Of a stretch of 64,000 bases of DNA, positions 13,349 through 28,599 are shown piece by piece (positions within the stretch are counted from its first letter, which is position 1; every line of letters starts with the position of its first letter). Source of the stretch: Colius striatus (lineage: Eukaryota; Chordata; Aves; Coliiformes; Coliidae); NCBI RefSeq assembly GCF_028858725.1, contig NC_084768.1, forward strand, positions 31,526,664 through 31,590,663, written 5' to 3'. The notes beneath the pieces were generated by a model that saw only the letters and a program-made list of their open reading frames with translations, did no database searches and was not told where the DNA came from. Both the position numbers and the translations under genes were made by a program.

Positions 13349-16300
13349 CTAAAAAGAAAAAAACAAGATTAGGGTTTCAAATAATATTTTGGTGAAGAGT
13401 TTAAAAGCTAGGCCATCAGAAAAAGAAGTTGAGAAAAATATGTGAATTATTTAATAGCATCACTTCAGAAGGAGCTTTACTGCATAACTGTACTGAATAG
13501 AGAAGCTATTCATGATCTTCAGCTAGTTAGACACATACTGAATTAGTACCATTTTAAAAATGAATTGTAAAGCTTTCTGGGGGAAAAAAATGTTTGTGAG
13601 AATGTAAAACACTATACAAGTGCTGAAAAGTAGGCCAGAGCTATGCCTATTGACACAGGCTTGCAAAAGCAGGGAAATTTTCTAGTCCTGTATGAAGTGC
13701 TCCTGACCTGCCTGTACTGAAATGATAATGGGAAAAAAAAGTCTACATGACATTCTGCTGGCCTGTCCATGAAAGAAAAATTATTTTGACATGTAGTACT
13801 AGATAGAAGCAGTAGAGCAAATCTCTTCTGAAATAAGTAAGATAGAAAGATCTGCCTAGAAAGATGAAGTTATTTTGCAGACTAGTTGGAAGTCATTAAT
13901 ATTGTATTATATTCTTTAAAAGTAAACACATTTTTTCCATCAATCTTGAGTGTTAGTTCTCTTAGAAGAATCCAAACACAAATCTTTATCCTTCGCCGTC
14001 AGTGCTCATAGGTGCCTATGACATTCACAAGGTGACTCCCTTCACCTAAAAGCAGATGTCTCTCATTTTGTATAGTGGCCTTTTTCTACTTCTCACCCAA
14101 TGGAAATAAAAAGTCCTGGAGATCACAACTTCCCACAGCCTTGCCGAGGGTCTGACTGTCAAAAGGAGGCGGCACAGGGCATGATTGTGATCTGTTTTTA
14201 AAACAAATGGACACATTTGCAAACATTGCTCTTTTGCACACGCTAACAACGCGTTAAGACCTTCATCAGGCATTTTGTACACAAAAGCACTCATTCTAAC
14301 AGAACAGAACTCAATCCTCTTTCACAGAAGCAGAAGAATGAGCTTTTGCTGTTCCCTGGGCAAGCAACATCTCCACATCATCACCCACAAACACTAAGGA
14401 AGAAACCGCTCCAGACGTAATTCCCATCATCTTCTCTTTCTCAAGTTGCTTTTGGAAAACACTTCCTAATCCTTCCCTCAGTGCAAGAGGGAAAAACTCC
14501 TGTCTACCCACACATTGAGGTGCCCTCTTCACTCCAGAGTACCCCAAGGTTACAGGGACAGGTAATGACAGCGCTTAATCGTTCTGAATGGCAAGGAGAG
14601 CAGCGATTCTACCAGGCTGTGGGAGGCAGTTCTGCGCTTACAGTCTGGTTTTGCAGCAGTGGTAACCTCCCTTACAAAAGCGACTGCTCATGCCTGTTTG
14701 GGCACTGCTGCCACTTATCCAGCGCTGGCACGGAGCCCTACTTGAGCACCACTTGTGATTACTTCAGCTTGCTAAAAACTGTAAATACTATAGCAGAATT
14801 TGATAGTTTTCTTTCACATTACTGAGCCATAGCCTTCCACAAGCTGCTGCTCAGCCTAAGCAAAGGACGACTACACAGCTGGGAGATGGGTGGGCTGCGT
14901 CCTTCAACATCCAAACTTGCTAGTGCTAAAAACGAGAATGCCTTGCTCCTCCTCTCTCTAGGGCTGTGCAGAGCCATCCCCTTGGGCACTCTGCTGCTTC
15001 AGTGAAATGGCCCAACACTAAAACAGCATAAAGGTAAGTCACAGCAACTGGGAATGGGAATGAGGAAGCAGCAACTCCCCTTTCTTGCCAGATACAGCTG
15101 ATCTATTCATTGCTCTTGCTCAAGAAAGTAAGTTTGTCAGAAAAGGCTTTACTGCAGGGGGCTTGCCCTACGTTTAGTCAACTGGGGACACAAAGTTGAT
15201 GGAGTTCATGGCAATGCACAGGACACAAACATTAAAACCAGATCTGCTGGGTCACACCACAGGTCCTGCTAACCTAATACCCTGTCTGTAACACAAGGCC
15301 TGCAAGCACAGAGCTGATGAGCATGTCTGCACTTCACCCAAGCACCTTTGTAGCCTTTAATAGTTCCACTGGTAGGGATTTCCTACACTGACATGATCTG
15401 TCCACTAAGTAGTGCTGAGAAGACCTCTACCAGAAAGGCTTGCAACCCCTATGTGAAGAATCACTTCCTCCTGCCTCCTGCACAGTTTAGGTTCCCTTGC
15501 TCTTACACTGGAAGATGAAACAGACAAATCTTCAAGTTGCTCAGCATGTCACAGACCTCTATCACGTCTTTCTTCAGCCACCCCTTTCCCAGCAATGTGT
15601 CATGTGGACACCACTCAATCTCTAAGGACTTGTGTTGCATTTCTCCACACTTCTTGCTGTTCTATATTTTTACTGAGGTGAAAGGAAAGGGAGATCAAAC
15701 GGTACCTAACATATATGGATTTAGACATGGCATAATACTTTGTATCCTGTTCTTCACTCTTTTCATAGCATTTCCCAAGATTTTATACACTTTCTTTGAT
15801 CACTACTAAACACGGAGCTCATGGTTGGATGGAACTACTGGCAGTCTCAAGACCCTACTCCAAGTGGTGACAGTCAACCTGGAGTCCATCATTTCATACA
15901 AAATATTCAGACAGTTTCCTGCTATCAATGTAAAGCATCTCACATTCATCTACAGTGAATGCAGATATCACACTTTATCCTTTTCTGCAGTGTCAGGGAC
16001 CTAGAAAACACATCACAAACTATTTGAGTTAAAATCTGCAAGTCACACAAATCACTGAGAACAAGCCAGTAATAAGAAATCCTGTACTTGGGACAAAAAG
16101 CTACTGAAGCACATGACCACAGAGAATGAGTAGTACAGAGCAGTCCACGAATGGGACTGCACACGTAACAAGGAGTTCCTCTGGGCTTTGATCTTTTAGC
16201 TATTTGAAACCACACAAAAGCTGAATGAAAGAAGTAAAGCACACGATCCCAAGGGAATCAGATTCCCCACTTCTCCACAGCAAACTTCTGAAGTTCCCTT

Positions 16301-19300
16301 TTTATGACCACCTTCACCAAAATAAATAAATCACTTGTAAGCAAAACCAAAACGTAAACGGAGGCATTTCCACTCAATTCCTTTCATGTCTTTCCACTGC
16401 CTCGTCTAGAGTCACATGCTCAGTCCTGACCTTTCCAGATTCTCCTCTCTGCCTCGCCACACTTACTCAGACTATCAAATTCATTTAGTGAAACCATCCT
16501 ATCCTTTCACACTTGACTCTTTTCACAGACAAGCAGTTCATTTTCATGCAGACCCACTTTTAACTTCAAAAGGTTGCTTTGTATCTCAGCTTCTGATGTC
16601 CCGTGTTTAAAACACTTTCAAATGAGGATCTGAAAACCTTGTAGCTGGGAACTCTCAGCATCTTCTCTGTCCCTCTTCAAAAAAGAAAAAAACCAACCTC
16701 CACCACTAAACAAAGCGAGAGGCCACGCATCCACTCAGCATTTCTGTAGCTCAGCTGTGCACATCCAAGGTCACAGCCAGCGTTCAGAAAACCGAGTCTG
16801 TGGCTGCCAGGCTGGATTGGTCTCCTGGAATTACCTTCAGTGTCAGTTGCCTTTACCTTAAACCTCCTCTGAAGTCATATCCACACTGCTTATAGCTAAA
16901 CAGCCTTTCTGAGAAGGTCTCACAGTGTCAGAAGGCAGCGTGACAACCTGATGAACATCCAGTGTCACCCCCTCTCCACGCCCCGACCAAAGTGAGAACG
17001 CAAACCACCCCGCAAACACGTTTGCTCCTCACACAGACACACACAACAGACAGCACTGCAAAACCAAGCTCTGCAAGTTATTTCACACCAAGACAAAACA
17101 TTTTCTTTTCCTTTCTGATGGCCTACATTTCCCCAGGTGGGTGCAGAGCAACATCGTGTTGCCCTCCTTTAACAGCAGCGCCCAACACACACCTGATACC
17201 AAACCACGAACCCTTTGGTCCATAAAAAGCACTTTTTACCCATTCAGAGATGCTTTAGCAATCATGCAAAAACAATTTAATTAACAAGATTATATGTAAA
17301 TCCATAAAGCATTAGGCAGAAAGACACGGGAGAAAGTCTGCCAACTTACACCTTTTAAGCACACCTGGAAACGTTTGTGTCATAGCAAACTGCCATAAAA
17401 GCTAATGTAGTGCCTCTATCTATCAAAATATTGTTCACTTTGAGACCACAAATACAGCAGAGTACTTGTTCCTAGCTCATTACAGAATCTAAGTTTAAGA
17501 ATCATTTTTTATTTAAAATATATAGAACTCAGGTGAGAAAATCATACTGAAAAGAGTAGTAGATTACACTAAATTTCTCATTAATTTTCCTGTGAAACAT
17601 TTGAGCCTCCAAGAACTGACTTTTAAGTTAATTACACACAATTTGGACACTCCATAGTCAGGAATTCACAGTTGAATCCTGTCTAGTCACTCACAAAACC
17701 TGTACGATGAAAATACATTATAATCATGCTCTTTTCTTGCCATAATAGACAAAATGTTACTATCAGCATTTTTAAAACCAGATTTGAATCCTAGGAGCAT
17801 CAGAGGGGTTTTTTTGTACAAGCTTTTTCTCCCATTAAAATTTACTAGTCATATTTTTACCAGAACAGCTTCAGCAACGTATCCAGAAATGCACAAAGTT
17901 AAAATCGCAGCAGCTATTTCCTCCCTACTTTCCTCAGATTTTGGTAAGGATAGGAATTTTACCTAGTCATAATGAGGAGAGTTACCACAGATCTTCAGAA
18001 AAAGGGTGAGACTCAGTGCTTCACCATAAACACCTGTACCCCTCCCCTTAAATTGAAATGGAAATATGACAATCAAAAGCGTCACTGGTTTTACATAAAA
18101 TTTTACTTTCTTACAGTAGACACTGCACCAAAACCACAGTAGTTAAAAAGTCAAACAATTTTCCAGCTGGCTGCAACACCCACTGAAAAACAAGACCAGT
18201 TCAAGATAAAACCATGTATTAAAACACTAGTCAAGCTGCTGACAAGGAGACAAATGAGTTTTTAAACCATTAGCGTACACTCGCATAAAATTAAAAACTA
18301 TTCTATAGAAAGAAATTTGGATAACCGTGATATGTCTCTTCCAGTGCAATACTTCATTTTGATTTCTTGAGAAGTTATTAAAATTGGACCATCTTAGCTT
18401 GCTGGAATTTCATTTATTCATTATTGCAATGTACAGTTAATGCAGGAGATTAGATTAGGTTTTGACAAGTCTTTTACACTTCTCCGGGCAGCGCTGCTAT
18501 TTCTGCTTAGGTTAGTAACTTTATCTACCAGCTAACCTTCATGGTGTTGACAATCCACAATTAACAATTTTCTCCCTTGCCTCCAATCCTCTACCTGCTG
18601 CAGATGATGCCATTGCAGTAACATGCATTCCCAGCTCCTCCTGGAAGCCTGGTTCTGCAACACCACACCAAAAGCACCCGCCGTGCCTCTGACGCACAGC
18701 TCCCTTTCAAAATCCCACAAGACTTGGAAACAGCAGCAAAACAGAGTAAATGTAAAATGAAGGAGGCCATCATCTAAATGAAACGGAACTAACAGGACTG
18801 CTGACTGTCCAAATATTTAACTGCTCACAAATGCTGTGGATCAGGCAGGTTAATAAAATAAACTTGCATATCCGGAGGGATTGCCCGTTATTTAAGTCCT
18901 TCCCTGACTTTAGGCTGTGGAAAAACTACTGAGCTCTGAGCAACTAACGAATATTTGCATACCAAAACCAAAGCACACATCACAGTTCATGTTTCTTCCA
19001 AAAGAAACATTTTTGCTGAATAACATGACAACTCTCTTCAGCACACCAAAGGAAGCACATGCTGATGGGAAGTGACAACACCTCCACCAGGTACCTGGAA
19101 ATATTACCCATGTCACAGCACACAAGTACACTGTAAGTGAGACTAACACACATCATCTATGTCACACTTTAAGCATTAAAAATGATCAGAACAAGAAAAC
19201 ACCAATACAGGTGCACAAAGTAGATGCAAAGTGTTTTCAATGTATGACAATGGAAATGAAAATAAACCTAGGATTAAAATCTATCTTAGTTTCACCGATT

Positions 19301-22300
19301 TCTAACAGCATTTGTCTCCATTCAAGAAGAATTTATGCACCATTTCAACCTGATAAGAATTTAATTCTAGGTAATAAAGCTTTACAAATTGAATTCAAGG
19401 GGGGAAAAAAACCAGCATTCCCAATTATTTCCAGAGCTCCACAACTACAGACTTCAACTAAAGGAACAGGGAAAGCTGCCACTACAAAAGCAGAGCTGAC
19501 ATACGACCCCTCGATACAGTGGCACTAGCAGACAGCTACAATAAAAATCAATATTAATTCCACACACTTCTGTTTTGAAAATAAAGCAATGAAATTCTCT
19601 CATGCCCACCTGCCAAAGGGACAAAACTCAGACCAGGTTCATCAGAGAGGATTTTTAAAGTCTTTCTACAGGCATGTAATGGATTCCAAGACTGAACGTG
19701 CACTGAATGTTCAGTGAACCAAATAATTTTTAATAGATTCCTCAGGGGAGTTTATTTTATATTTTTAAATCACTCTGAGACCTTGGAATGACAACCTGAT
19801 TCAGAGGAAAAGAAAGCCTAGTGTTTGTGAGGTGGGGGCATTGTGTTTCTTCTAGGGTTTTTCTGGAAGAGGAGCAGTCATGTCTACTGTAATTTCTTGC
19901 TATGTACTTTAGACATGTCTTCATTTCTACAAGCCTCAAACTCATAAAATTGCTTTTGAAAACATACACTAAGCAACTTTAAAATTCCTCCCTGCAGAAT
20001 TACTACATCAGCAATTACAGAAAGTCGATCTAACAAAAATTTGGGAGGAACCGAAGCCAGGATGAGGCAGCCCACCTCCTCCAGCCACGGCTGCAAAGAG
20101 TGAGGCTGCAGACAGCGTTAACTAAACCATCAGGCCCACATCTGAAATCCAAATGTCACATAAATTAGATTAGTTTCCAGATTTCAGATTAAATCACCCT
20201 CTGTCCCCTAGACTCCCTAAACTAACATTCACCTTATTAGCAAGGCTCCTACCGTGTGACAACACATTCGGCACAAGAAGCAACCACCCCTTGGAAATTC
20301 TTCCAGCTGTATGATTAAGTACACAGGAAAATACGACAAGGAGCCTCAAGTACTGCCATCGTTAGCATGATTTCAGCAGGATTAGGCAGAGCACGATGGA
20401 GGAAAAGCCTCAGACAATAAGTCCTTTCATACATCAGAAACAAAACCTACCGTTAATCACAGCAGTGATTCAGTTTCTTCCACTAATTCCTAATCAGACA
20501 TCAACAAATAAAGCGAAACACTTATTCTTGTTTTAATTCTAGGAAATAAACACAAGTGAATGGAAGTGCTCAGCCCTCTCTGTAAAAATGCCACCACCTC
20601 TCCACCTCCTGATGAACAGCGAGCTGTGAGGTGCACTAAAAGTTGGGAAAGGAGTTTTTCCATAAAACCCATCCATGGAGAAGTCTAGAGCAAAAGACTG
20701 AGAGGACTGCTGCATTAATAAGCGAGAGAAACTTCAAAGCCAAGAGAGGAACTCAGTCAAAACTCTCCTCCGTACAAAAGAGACCTTGAATCACAGCCAT
20801 TAGAAAAAACATCTGGTGCACTGCTTTGATTTTCAACATTAGTCATTGGACAGAAACAAAACTTCTTTTTCTTTTTTTTCCCCCCAAAGCAGCAAATAAT
20901 TGCAAATCCACTTCTACATATAACCTATCATTTATCACCTCATCAGTGACTGCTTGAGTCTGATGGAATTAAACACTCAAGTCAGGCACTTTTTGTTAAA
21001 AGCAATAATTACATCGTTACTAGAATATACAATTAGGTAATAAAAAACAAAAACAAATCTGCCTAGCAATATTTTTTGTGCACTCTCACAGAAATATTAC
21101 CAGACTGGAAACAGGCAACATTATAAGAATGAAATAAAAAACAATCCACTTCCACCGAAGTATAGCTACTTCTAATTTAAAACTTCACCCACAGGCAAAA
21201 ATACATAAATGATTAGCATTATAGTGTTTATTTTAATTACACTGTGCAACAAGAATCCAAAAGGCCGTTAACTCACTTTAGATACAAAGAAAGCCAATAT
21301 CTTAGAGCTTGTCCTCCAGTTATAGCCCACACAGTTGTGTCAACTCATCCTATCACCTAACTGCCAAAACCAGAACACCTGCACTGCTGGTAACATCCAA
21401 AACCAACATGCAAGAGAGGCATCAGCTCAGAGAAAGGGAAAAAAAGGAAAATAAATGAAAAAACAGGGGATGCCCCCTCACTTGCTCCTTGTAGACAACG
21501 TTTAAAAGTATCAAAAAGTCACATCTTTTCAAAGTACAAGTCTTCAAAGTTTAATAAGGAAAAAAATACGACTCTTTAATTCAAATTTACATTTACAAAT
21601 GCTTTCCAGCAACAAAAGTGCTGTGCAATGTATTCTTTAACACCACACAATTCACAGTGCCTGCCCTAATGATCCAAGCAAAGAAAATACAGTTCACGAG
21701 TTCTAGTGCGTTAAAGACATTTTTTTGTCACTGCAGTCGAGTTGCTGATGTCAGTAATTCCAAGCAAGTCATTTTGAGACAAACATTTGACCATCTATCT
21801 AAACAACTTTGGGCAATGAAGAAGCTTTTGGTCACTCTTTACTAAAATACTGTTCTTCAAGGATGCCCAGCTTCCCAACATGAGGGCAGGGGATCTCCAG
21901 AAGAGCACGACAGCCTGCTGCCATGTAGCCCTTCTTAGAATTATGCTCCTTCCACAGGTATAAGCAAGAGATTGGCATGGAGGTAGTGTAGCAGCACACT
22001 TTATTATTACGTTGTTTACAAAGAAAAACCTTCAGGTAAGAAACATAGTAGGAGCCAAGCACAATTATCGGAGGTAACAGCTTGCTCCTATAGAGCTGCT
22101 GGAGTTTTATCACCGAGACGCACATGTTACACCTCTGTGCATCTCTGCTGCATGGAGGTGAGGAGGTGAGAGATGCTCCTTGCCATCACAGCCCCAAATG
22201 CAGACACAGACAGTCAGGAAGGCAGCAGCAAAGAAAGAAAAACAAAGTGCAATGCTCACTGTCAGGAGGTAGAAATCTCAGTGCAAAGGATGATACCTGC

Positions 22301-24326
22301 CCACTCAAACGCAGGCGCAGCGAGAGCCCACGCTCGTTTCAGTCTCATCCAATATCCAGCTACTAATAACAGAAAGCCATGCTTTTCATCAACCCAGCTA
22401 ACATTACAGCCAAGCCACAGGCTTCCACAAGCTCTCCCTGTCTCAACCTGTCTGGGTGAAGAAGCGGGATCCTGCACCTACTAATCTGTTCTAAAATTAA
22501 CCCCCTGCAACGGGACAGACCTCAGGAGATTGCACTGATGGGAGTGTTATTCTAAAATGCCTTTTCTGCGCCAAAAGCCCCAAAACAGGTACTCTACCTT
22601 CACACTGCATCCAAAGCGTAAAGTGGATTTTACAGGCTCCAAAGATGCAGCAGAATCCAGTGAAAACTCAAATCAACAAGAGCAGCAAGCGTTAGGAACA
22701 GACTTCCATCTCACAAGTACATTGAAGCTGACAAACTTTCTTCCAAAAGTTTATAGTTCTACCTTCCTGTCAAGTAGCTCTACAGCATGCTGAAACACTT
22801 GTCTCCCTAGGTGTAAATCCCTCAAGTCTGCACTTTAACTGGAAGCCACCTATGAACAAGGCTACAGTGAGGAGACAGTCAGTATCTAAAATGCATGTTG
22901 ATAAATGCATGCTGCCTCCTCAGCTTAAATACAATTCTGAGTACAACTTTTAAGCATGTAACAACACACAGATCAAGATACATAAAACTGTAAAGGAATT
23001 CTGGTGGTGCCTAAGAACGGTCTCAACAAAACCAATGAGAATATATATTACAAAATTATTTCCACACCTTCTCGTTCATGATTTCAAGAGGCTAATTTTC
23101 ATTGTTTATGGTAATTATGTTTCATACTTCACTGGACTTTGACATGGAAAATGCACTATTGGATTTTGTGTGCATCTTCCAGTCAATTTGTGCAATCTCT
23201 CAAATTCTATATTACAAGTAGTTAAAATACAATGGACACTACGTTCATAAATTAGGGTTTTTTTCCCTACGATAAGAGAATTATTATTGATTCTGCAATG
23301 ACTAAACCTTTGATCAAATTTGGTGAAACAAATGTTACCAAAGAAGTTATAAACAAATGTAACTCCTCTGTATTTGAAGAAAACAGTACTTTATAAAACA
23401 GCAACAACTCCATCCATCACTTTTGCCTCCTTTCCCCCCTCATCTTGTGTCTTCCGAGTACATAACACCACAAGACGTTATTAACACGCTGTGTCCAAAA
23501 GGATTCTCTTTACCACTTCTGTGGTTCTCCCTCAAGATAAAAGATCAGAAGCACAGTGTCTGCCAGGTAAACACATCTCTTTTTTTAGAATATATACCTT
23601 AAAATCCAAACACTACACTAACATTTTCCACATTTATCTGATCTAATTTACCTTCCTAATTAACAACTGTATCAAAATACACGGAGGTGGGTGCAGAAAA
23701 TCTAACCTTTTGATATAACAACCACCAAAACTCCCCCAGAAAGAGCCACACAATCATCCCTCTTCTATCCTTACTCACAAAACCCTCTTGGAAAATAATA
23801 GCTTTTCCGAAACACTTTTAAGATGTAATTTTACGAAGTCTAACTGAAGAATCAAGTACCATCCCATGAATAACTTTGTGCTCCTGAAGAGAGAAGCGAT
23901 ATTAAAATCTCAAGTGCTCAGCTGCCTTCAGCAGCAGAGATGTCACACGAGAGAAGAATCCATATACTGGAGGAGTAAAGAAGCAACCATACTACGTGGA
24001 TCTCACACAATAGAACAGATGTTGTCCTTCACATACACACATGCAATTCAGTGTCAAACACTACACTTGCAGGGGGAAAAGATAAAATAAGGACAGGGGG
24101 CCTATGAAGCCAACAGACAATTCCCTGCCACAGTCAAGCACATGTATGTTTGGTTTGGTTTCAAGAGATGATGTGATTTCCACCACTGCTTTTGAACGAT
24201 GCCACATGCCCAGCATTCACATTTTTTTCTCTGTTCATTTTCAGCTGACAACCCCAAACTATAAACTTCTTGTGCCAACCTAAATAATCCTTCTCTTTCT
24301 CAGTAAGGCTGGGAGAAAGCACTTAC
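13349..24326. other. long AT-rich stretch, probable intron
   Basis: About 11 kb with no recognised repeat family, RNA gene or domain. Many short frames are present at chance density. A 97-codon minus-strand frame at 21,832-22,125 looks protein-like in composition but has no splice support. If the minus-strand gene model holds, this is an intron. Confidence 0.4.
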
Positions 24327-24643
24327 ACCCTTGCCAGCTGCAGCTGAAATTTTATGCCAAGAAATAAATGTCTTTTGGGCAGGTTGTAAACTGGAAGCTT
24401 CTATGGCTGCTGAAGAACATGAGTGGGACCACCCCATCCCTATCCCAGAAGAATGGTATTGCTGTATTTCAGCTACACAGTGGAGTGCATTCAATGAAAG
24501 CATCCAAACAGAGCCTCTTCCTCCAGCTACCGAGCCCAGGTATCGGGAGATGCTTTTGTCAACTTTGCTCTCAGACAGGCTTTTTATATACATTGCTTCC
24601 ATCCTCTGCTGCAAAACCCCTAACTTATCTCTGTATTTCTCAT
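24327..24643 (-). CDS. candidate second coding exon of a minus-strand gene
   Basis: On the minus strand an acceptor (gaacttttctaaag) precedes base 24,643 and a consensus donor (AAGGGT then GTAAGT) follows base 24,327. The 317 bases are open throughout in one frame. That frame needs one G from the previous exon, exactly what the island exon ending at 29,715 supplies. The first 37 or so residues are charged and helix-like (KYRDKLGVLQQRMEAM, then SLSESKVDKSISRYL); the rest is less convincing, so the true donor may lie earlier. I do not recognise the protein. Caution: the plus strand across the same region also carries a 161-codon open frame (24,331-24,816), and frames of this size are expected by chance in 64 kb. 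Phase agreement with exon 1 is the main support. Confidence 0.3.
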
Positions 24644-27600
24644 CTTTAGAAAAGTTCACAGATAATAGAGTCCTTGAAGGAGCAAGACCTGTTTCATCCT
24701 TTTATATATTTCCAGTAAGGCACAGGTGTATATACACTGTGTGCACGCTGACATTCAACAGCAAGTGCTCCATTTTCCCTTCCTTAGCCTCCTTTCACAG
24801 CCTGAGGAGACTCTGACCTTCCTGCAGACGGTATACAAAACACTTGCAGCCACTGGTCACTACAGCGCTCACGAGCAATGCAAGGCAAAGACCAAGGACA
24901 CCCAGTATGTCTTCCACACAGCCCAGAAAGATGATGATTAACAGAGAACAGAAGGAATAGATTTTGCATCAGAACAGATTATGGCTAAATTAGAAGTTAA
25001 AAGAAGTGGTTGTGAGGAGTTTAAAGTCTTCCACCTAGGGCTAAGTGGATCCTGCATTCCTTAGCTTTGCAGGCTAGGCTTCCCCACAGGTGTTTTGTCA
25101 GGCACCCCCACACTTACAAATATATAGGTGTGGCACACAACATAACAGCCCCAGAAGTGGGTCTGGCTCAGAGCTGGGGAGTTTCGAGCAACTTCTTACA
25201 GGAGCCATCTTTACAGCCCCTTCCCAAAAAAGGGCTGTCATGTCAAACCATGACACCATGATACCTTCTTCCATATCCTCCTCTTCCCTGACCTCTTCCC
25301 AATTTGAACAGCTTTCGCAGCTACAGGATGTCACTGCCTGTTTACATGCTCTGGTTTCGTTGGTTAGTTTGGGAGGCTGGGGCTGGGGGGCACAGGGGCA
25401 GGAGGGAGAAGCTCTCCAAAGCTATATGAGGCTTCCCATAACAGTTCACAATCACAAAATCAAAAGCACAAATAAACCCCATTCTGCTGCTGAGGAAAGC
25501 AGTCTTTAACTCTACAACCTACAATCATGGGCCCTTTTCCCATGATGAACATCATCCTGTTTTCATTTTGGCAGTGATTCTTATATTCACAAAAATATTG
25601 CCAAAATCCTGAAACACCGCTTAGAAACTCAGCTAATACAAACATGTAAAGATGAATACATACGCTGCTAAAAACACACGAGTAACCTCTCCCATAGAAA
25701 ACAGAAATAGAACAAATGTTAGTAAATCCACATAAACAAATCATGAGACACATCAAAAGAAACAAACGCCAAGACGTGCATCAGTACCGGGAACTTAGTT
25801 TTTAATATACAAGTTGTTAGGTCTCTATCATATTCCCAACTAGAGCCAAGCAGTGCTTGTTCCCTTTGCTCATTAAAGCTCTACAACTGGTGCCTCCTGT
25901 ATGCCCACATGCACCATTTCATTAAGCTCACTTGACATCAGATGAAGAAAGAGTACAAGAAAATTGCATATTCCCTGCCTAAAGTAAACTTGTCATTTAA
26001 ACCCTGTGTATAGATAGAATTTGATATAGCACTGGCGCAGTGAGTCATTCGTCAGTTTTAGAGTTTGTACGACAGTATTCTTACATATGTTTTGCAATAC
26101 TTTCCAGTTAGCTACCACCCCATGTAATTATAAGTTTTTTACTGGAAAGGAAGCATATATTTTGGATCTGAACTAAAATCTCTGCTTACTTTTATGGTCA
26201 GATTTTGGGCAAAAGCAAATCCACGTAAGGAGCTCCTGTGAACTGCATGAAATGTGAAAGTCAAGGCGCTGCTTTCAAAGAAAGGAAGAGTAAGCAGTGC
26301 TGGTGCACATGACAAATATTTCTCAATGAATTCTTCCAAACAAAAACATAAGCAACTCATGTCGGATTTCTTCAAAAGCTGATTCTTAGATGCGTAAGTT
26401 AAAACTGCATTCACTCAAGCACTATATAAAACATCCAACAGCTATTATAGGTGCTTTACTTGAAAAGAATAGGTGATTTTATAGCCTTCTGTACTGGGGC
26501 AAGACAGCACGTTAAAGATTTCCCTACTGTTTTACCTTCACCTTTTACTCGTAAGTTGCAAAACAAACATGAGTACTTTAACTCTCAACCCCGGCTTCTA
26601 AGAGACCCTGCAAAAAACAACAACCCGACTGAAATAGAAAGGTTTGTCCTGGTTAATACTACTAATAAAACCAGTTCAAACTCTTGGCTGGTGGCATTCA
26701 GCTCACTCCCATGCTTCATAGGGAAGTTTGCCCTTCTTCAAAAGGAACAAGTCTCAACACTGATTTGCACGCAGCCATACTTCTCAGTCTGTATTTTAAA
26801 GCCAGTAAATACTATTGTTCCTACTGTTATCTACACTCACATCAAATCGATCTACCAAATTGTAGATCTGCTGCTGTCTGGTAAGAAGCTGGAGATGAAA
26901 AGTATCCTTTGCACAAGTAAAGTTAGCTGGTTAAGATTCAAGAAGAGGCAGCAACAACAGTGGGTTTTTTCCTCCTAATTGCATATACTATGACCTACAA
27001 GAAACATTTTCTGCTTAAAAGTAATACTTAAATGGAGATCTATGGCTGAACATTATCACAAGGATTGCACTTACTTGACAGTCTGCTATTAGCCAACTCC
27101 ATTATCGCTATTTGCAGTTTTTAAATGTACAGATTCAGAAGTAACTGTACAAAGCCTCCATTACAAGTGGATTTATGGAAAGCCACAGCAATAATCATCC
27201 TCATTAAGCATATCTTCCCACAGCCCTGCATTATGTGGACACAAAGAGGAAAACATTTCTTCTCCGTTACCCACAAGCTTAGATCTTTCTCCTTATAATC
27301 ACAAGCTTTGACTGTCTTCTTTGCTTTTGCCAATGACAGTTCTCACGTTTCCAAAAGCAGGACTCAGGGTTTTGGGTTTTTTTTAATTAAAAATACCTGC
27401 ATACCTCTCAACCCACAACCAAATGTAGACACAAAGTAGGACAGCTTCTACTTTGATTTTCCAGAAAGTGACATTTTCACTGGCATCGTGCATGAGAATA
27501 AAATGTTGTCTGTGGCTTCTACTATTTTGCTAACAGCCTCAACCAGTATTTAGCCAAGACATACTTATGTACACACACATGCAAAGAAAAGGGCAGATGG

Positions 27601-28599
27601 CAATATTTGTAACTAAGCTGAACTATGAAAATTGAGCTGAAGTGATGCATTAACTCTTTTGGCCGTAAGCTGTTTTAACCCCTTCACGTGTATGATCACG
27701 CTGCACCCCATTTCAACAATCAGGACACAGGCTATGAAACTTGCACGTTGAGATGATCGGGTAAACACAGAAACTGACAAGACTGTCACCCAACACACAC
27801 TCGGATCACAAACCGGCCGGTTTGCTGTGCAGATTTTACTTCTTGCTTTCCAAGTTCAGACTGCTGATTGTGCGCTTCAGCGTACAGACATCTCTTACTC
27901 CCACGTCCTCAGCCCCACAGCGAACCACCACCACAGCAGGAATAATAAAATCAGGATTAAAGTACACTTGCTCCCTCCATAAACCCATTCTCGTGAGCCA
28001 CACATTTCCTGCATTATCATAAGGAGTGCAATGGACTTTACTGAAAAAGCTCTTTTCAAAGCTTCACTGGCAGGCTTAGAAGAATCACCCAGTAACCAGA
28101 CACCGAGGTAAAGTAATTTGCTGCACAGGACCTCAGTAATCTCAAATTAAATTTGTCATCTCTCTAACATTTACCTTGAAAAATGAGCAAGGGTGATTAT
28201 ACAAGCAGCATAAGGAAACTCTATTTGCTCGCCACCCCTGCTCAAGTTAGCCACCTTCAGAGATCTCTAAACCAGCAAATATTCCACGTAACTTCCATTT
28301 GAAGCTTTGATTATCCAGTTATCTTCAGACTAAACCACTTTTTGTAACTCAATTCCGCACTCCACAAGAGAGCATTTTATTTGATATTGACAATACAGCT
28401 TCGTTTGGTTACATCTGAAATAAACCACAAAGCTCCGAAACGCTTTAAAACAGCTGCCCCAGTCAGTCTCCTGGAAACAGAGCACATCTTTTCCACACGA
28501 GAGGTCTGTGGGAAACAGATCTTTGTTTAACAGCGCGGAAATACTTTCTTTCATTAAATTTCATTTACGGCAGGTATTTGAACCGCTTGAAGTTGGGTC
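24644..28599. other. AT-rich sequence between candidate exon and CpG island
   Basis: I recognise no repeat, RNA or protein domain. A 175-codon plus-strand frame (26,451-26,978) has no recognisable motif or splice boundaries and is treated as chance. GC content rises sharply from about 28,600. Confidence 0.45.

Noticed and set aside
21832-22125. 97-codon minus-strand frame with a hydrophobic segment
   Set aside because: No acceptor or donor context and no recognisable family.
26451-26978. 175-codon plus-strand frame
   Set aside because: Composition is ordinary, with no motif and no splice boundaries; consistent with chance.
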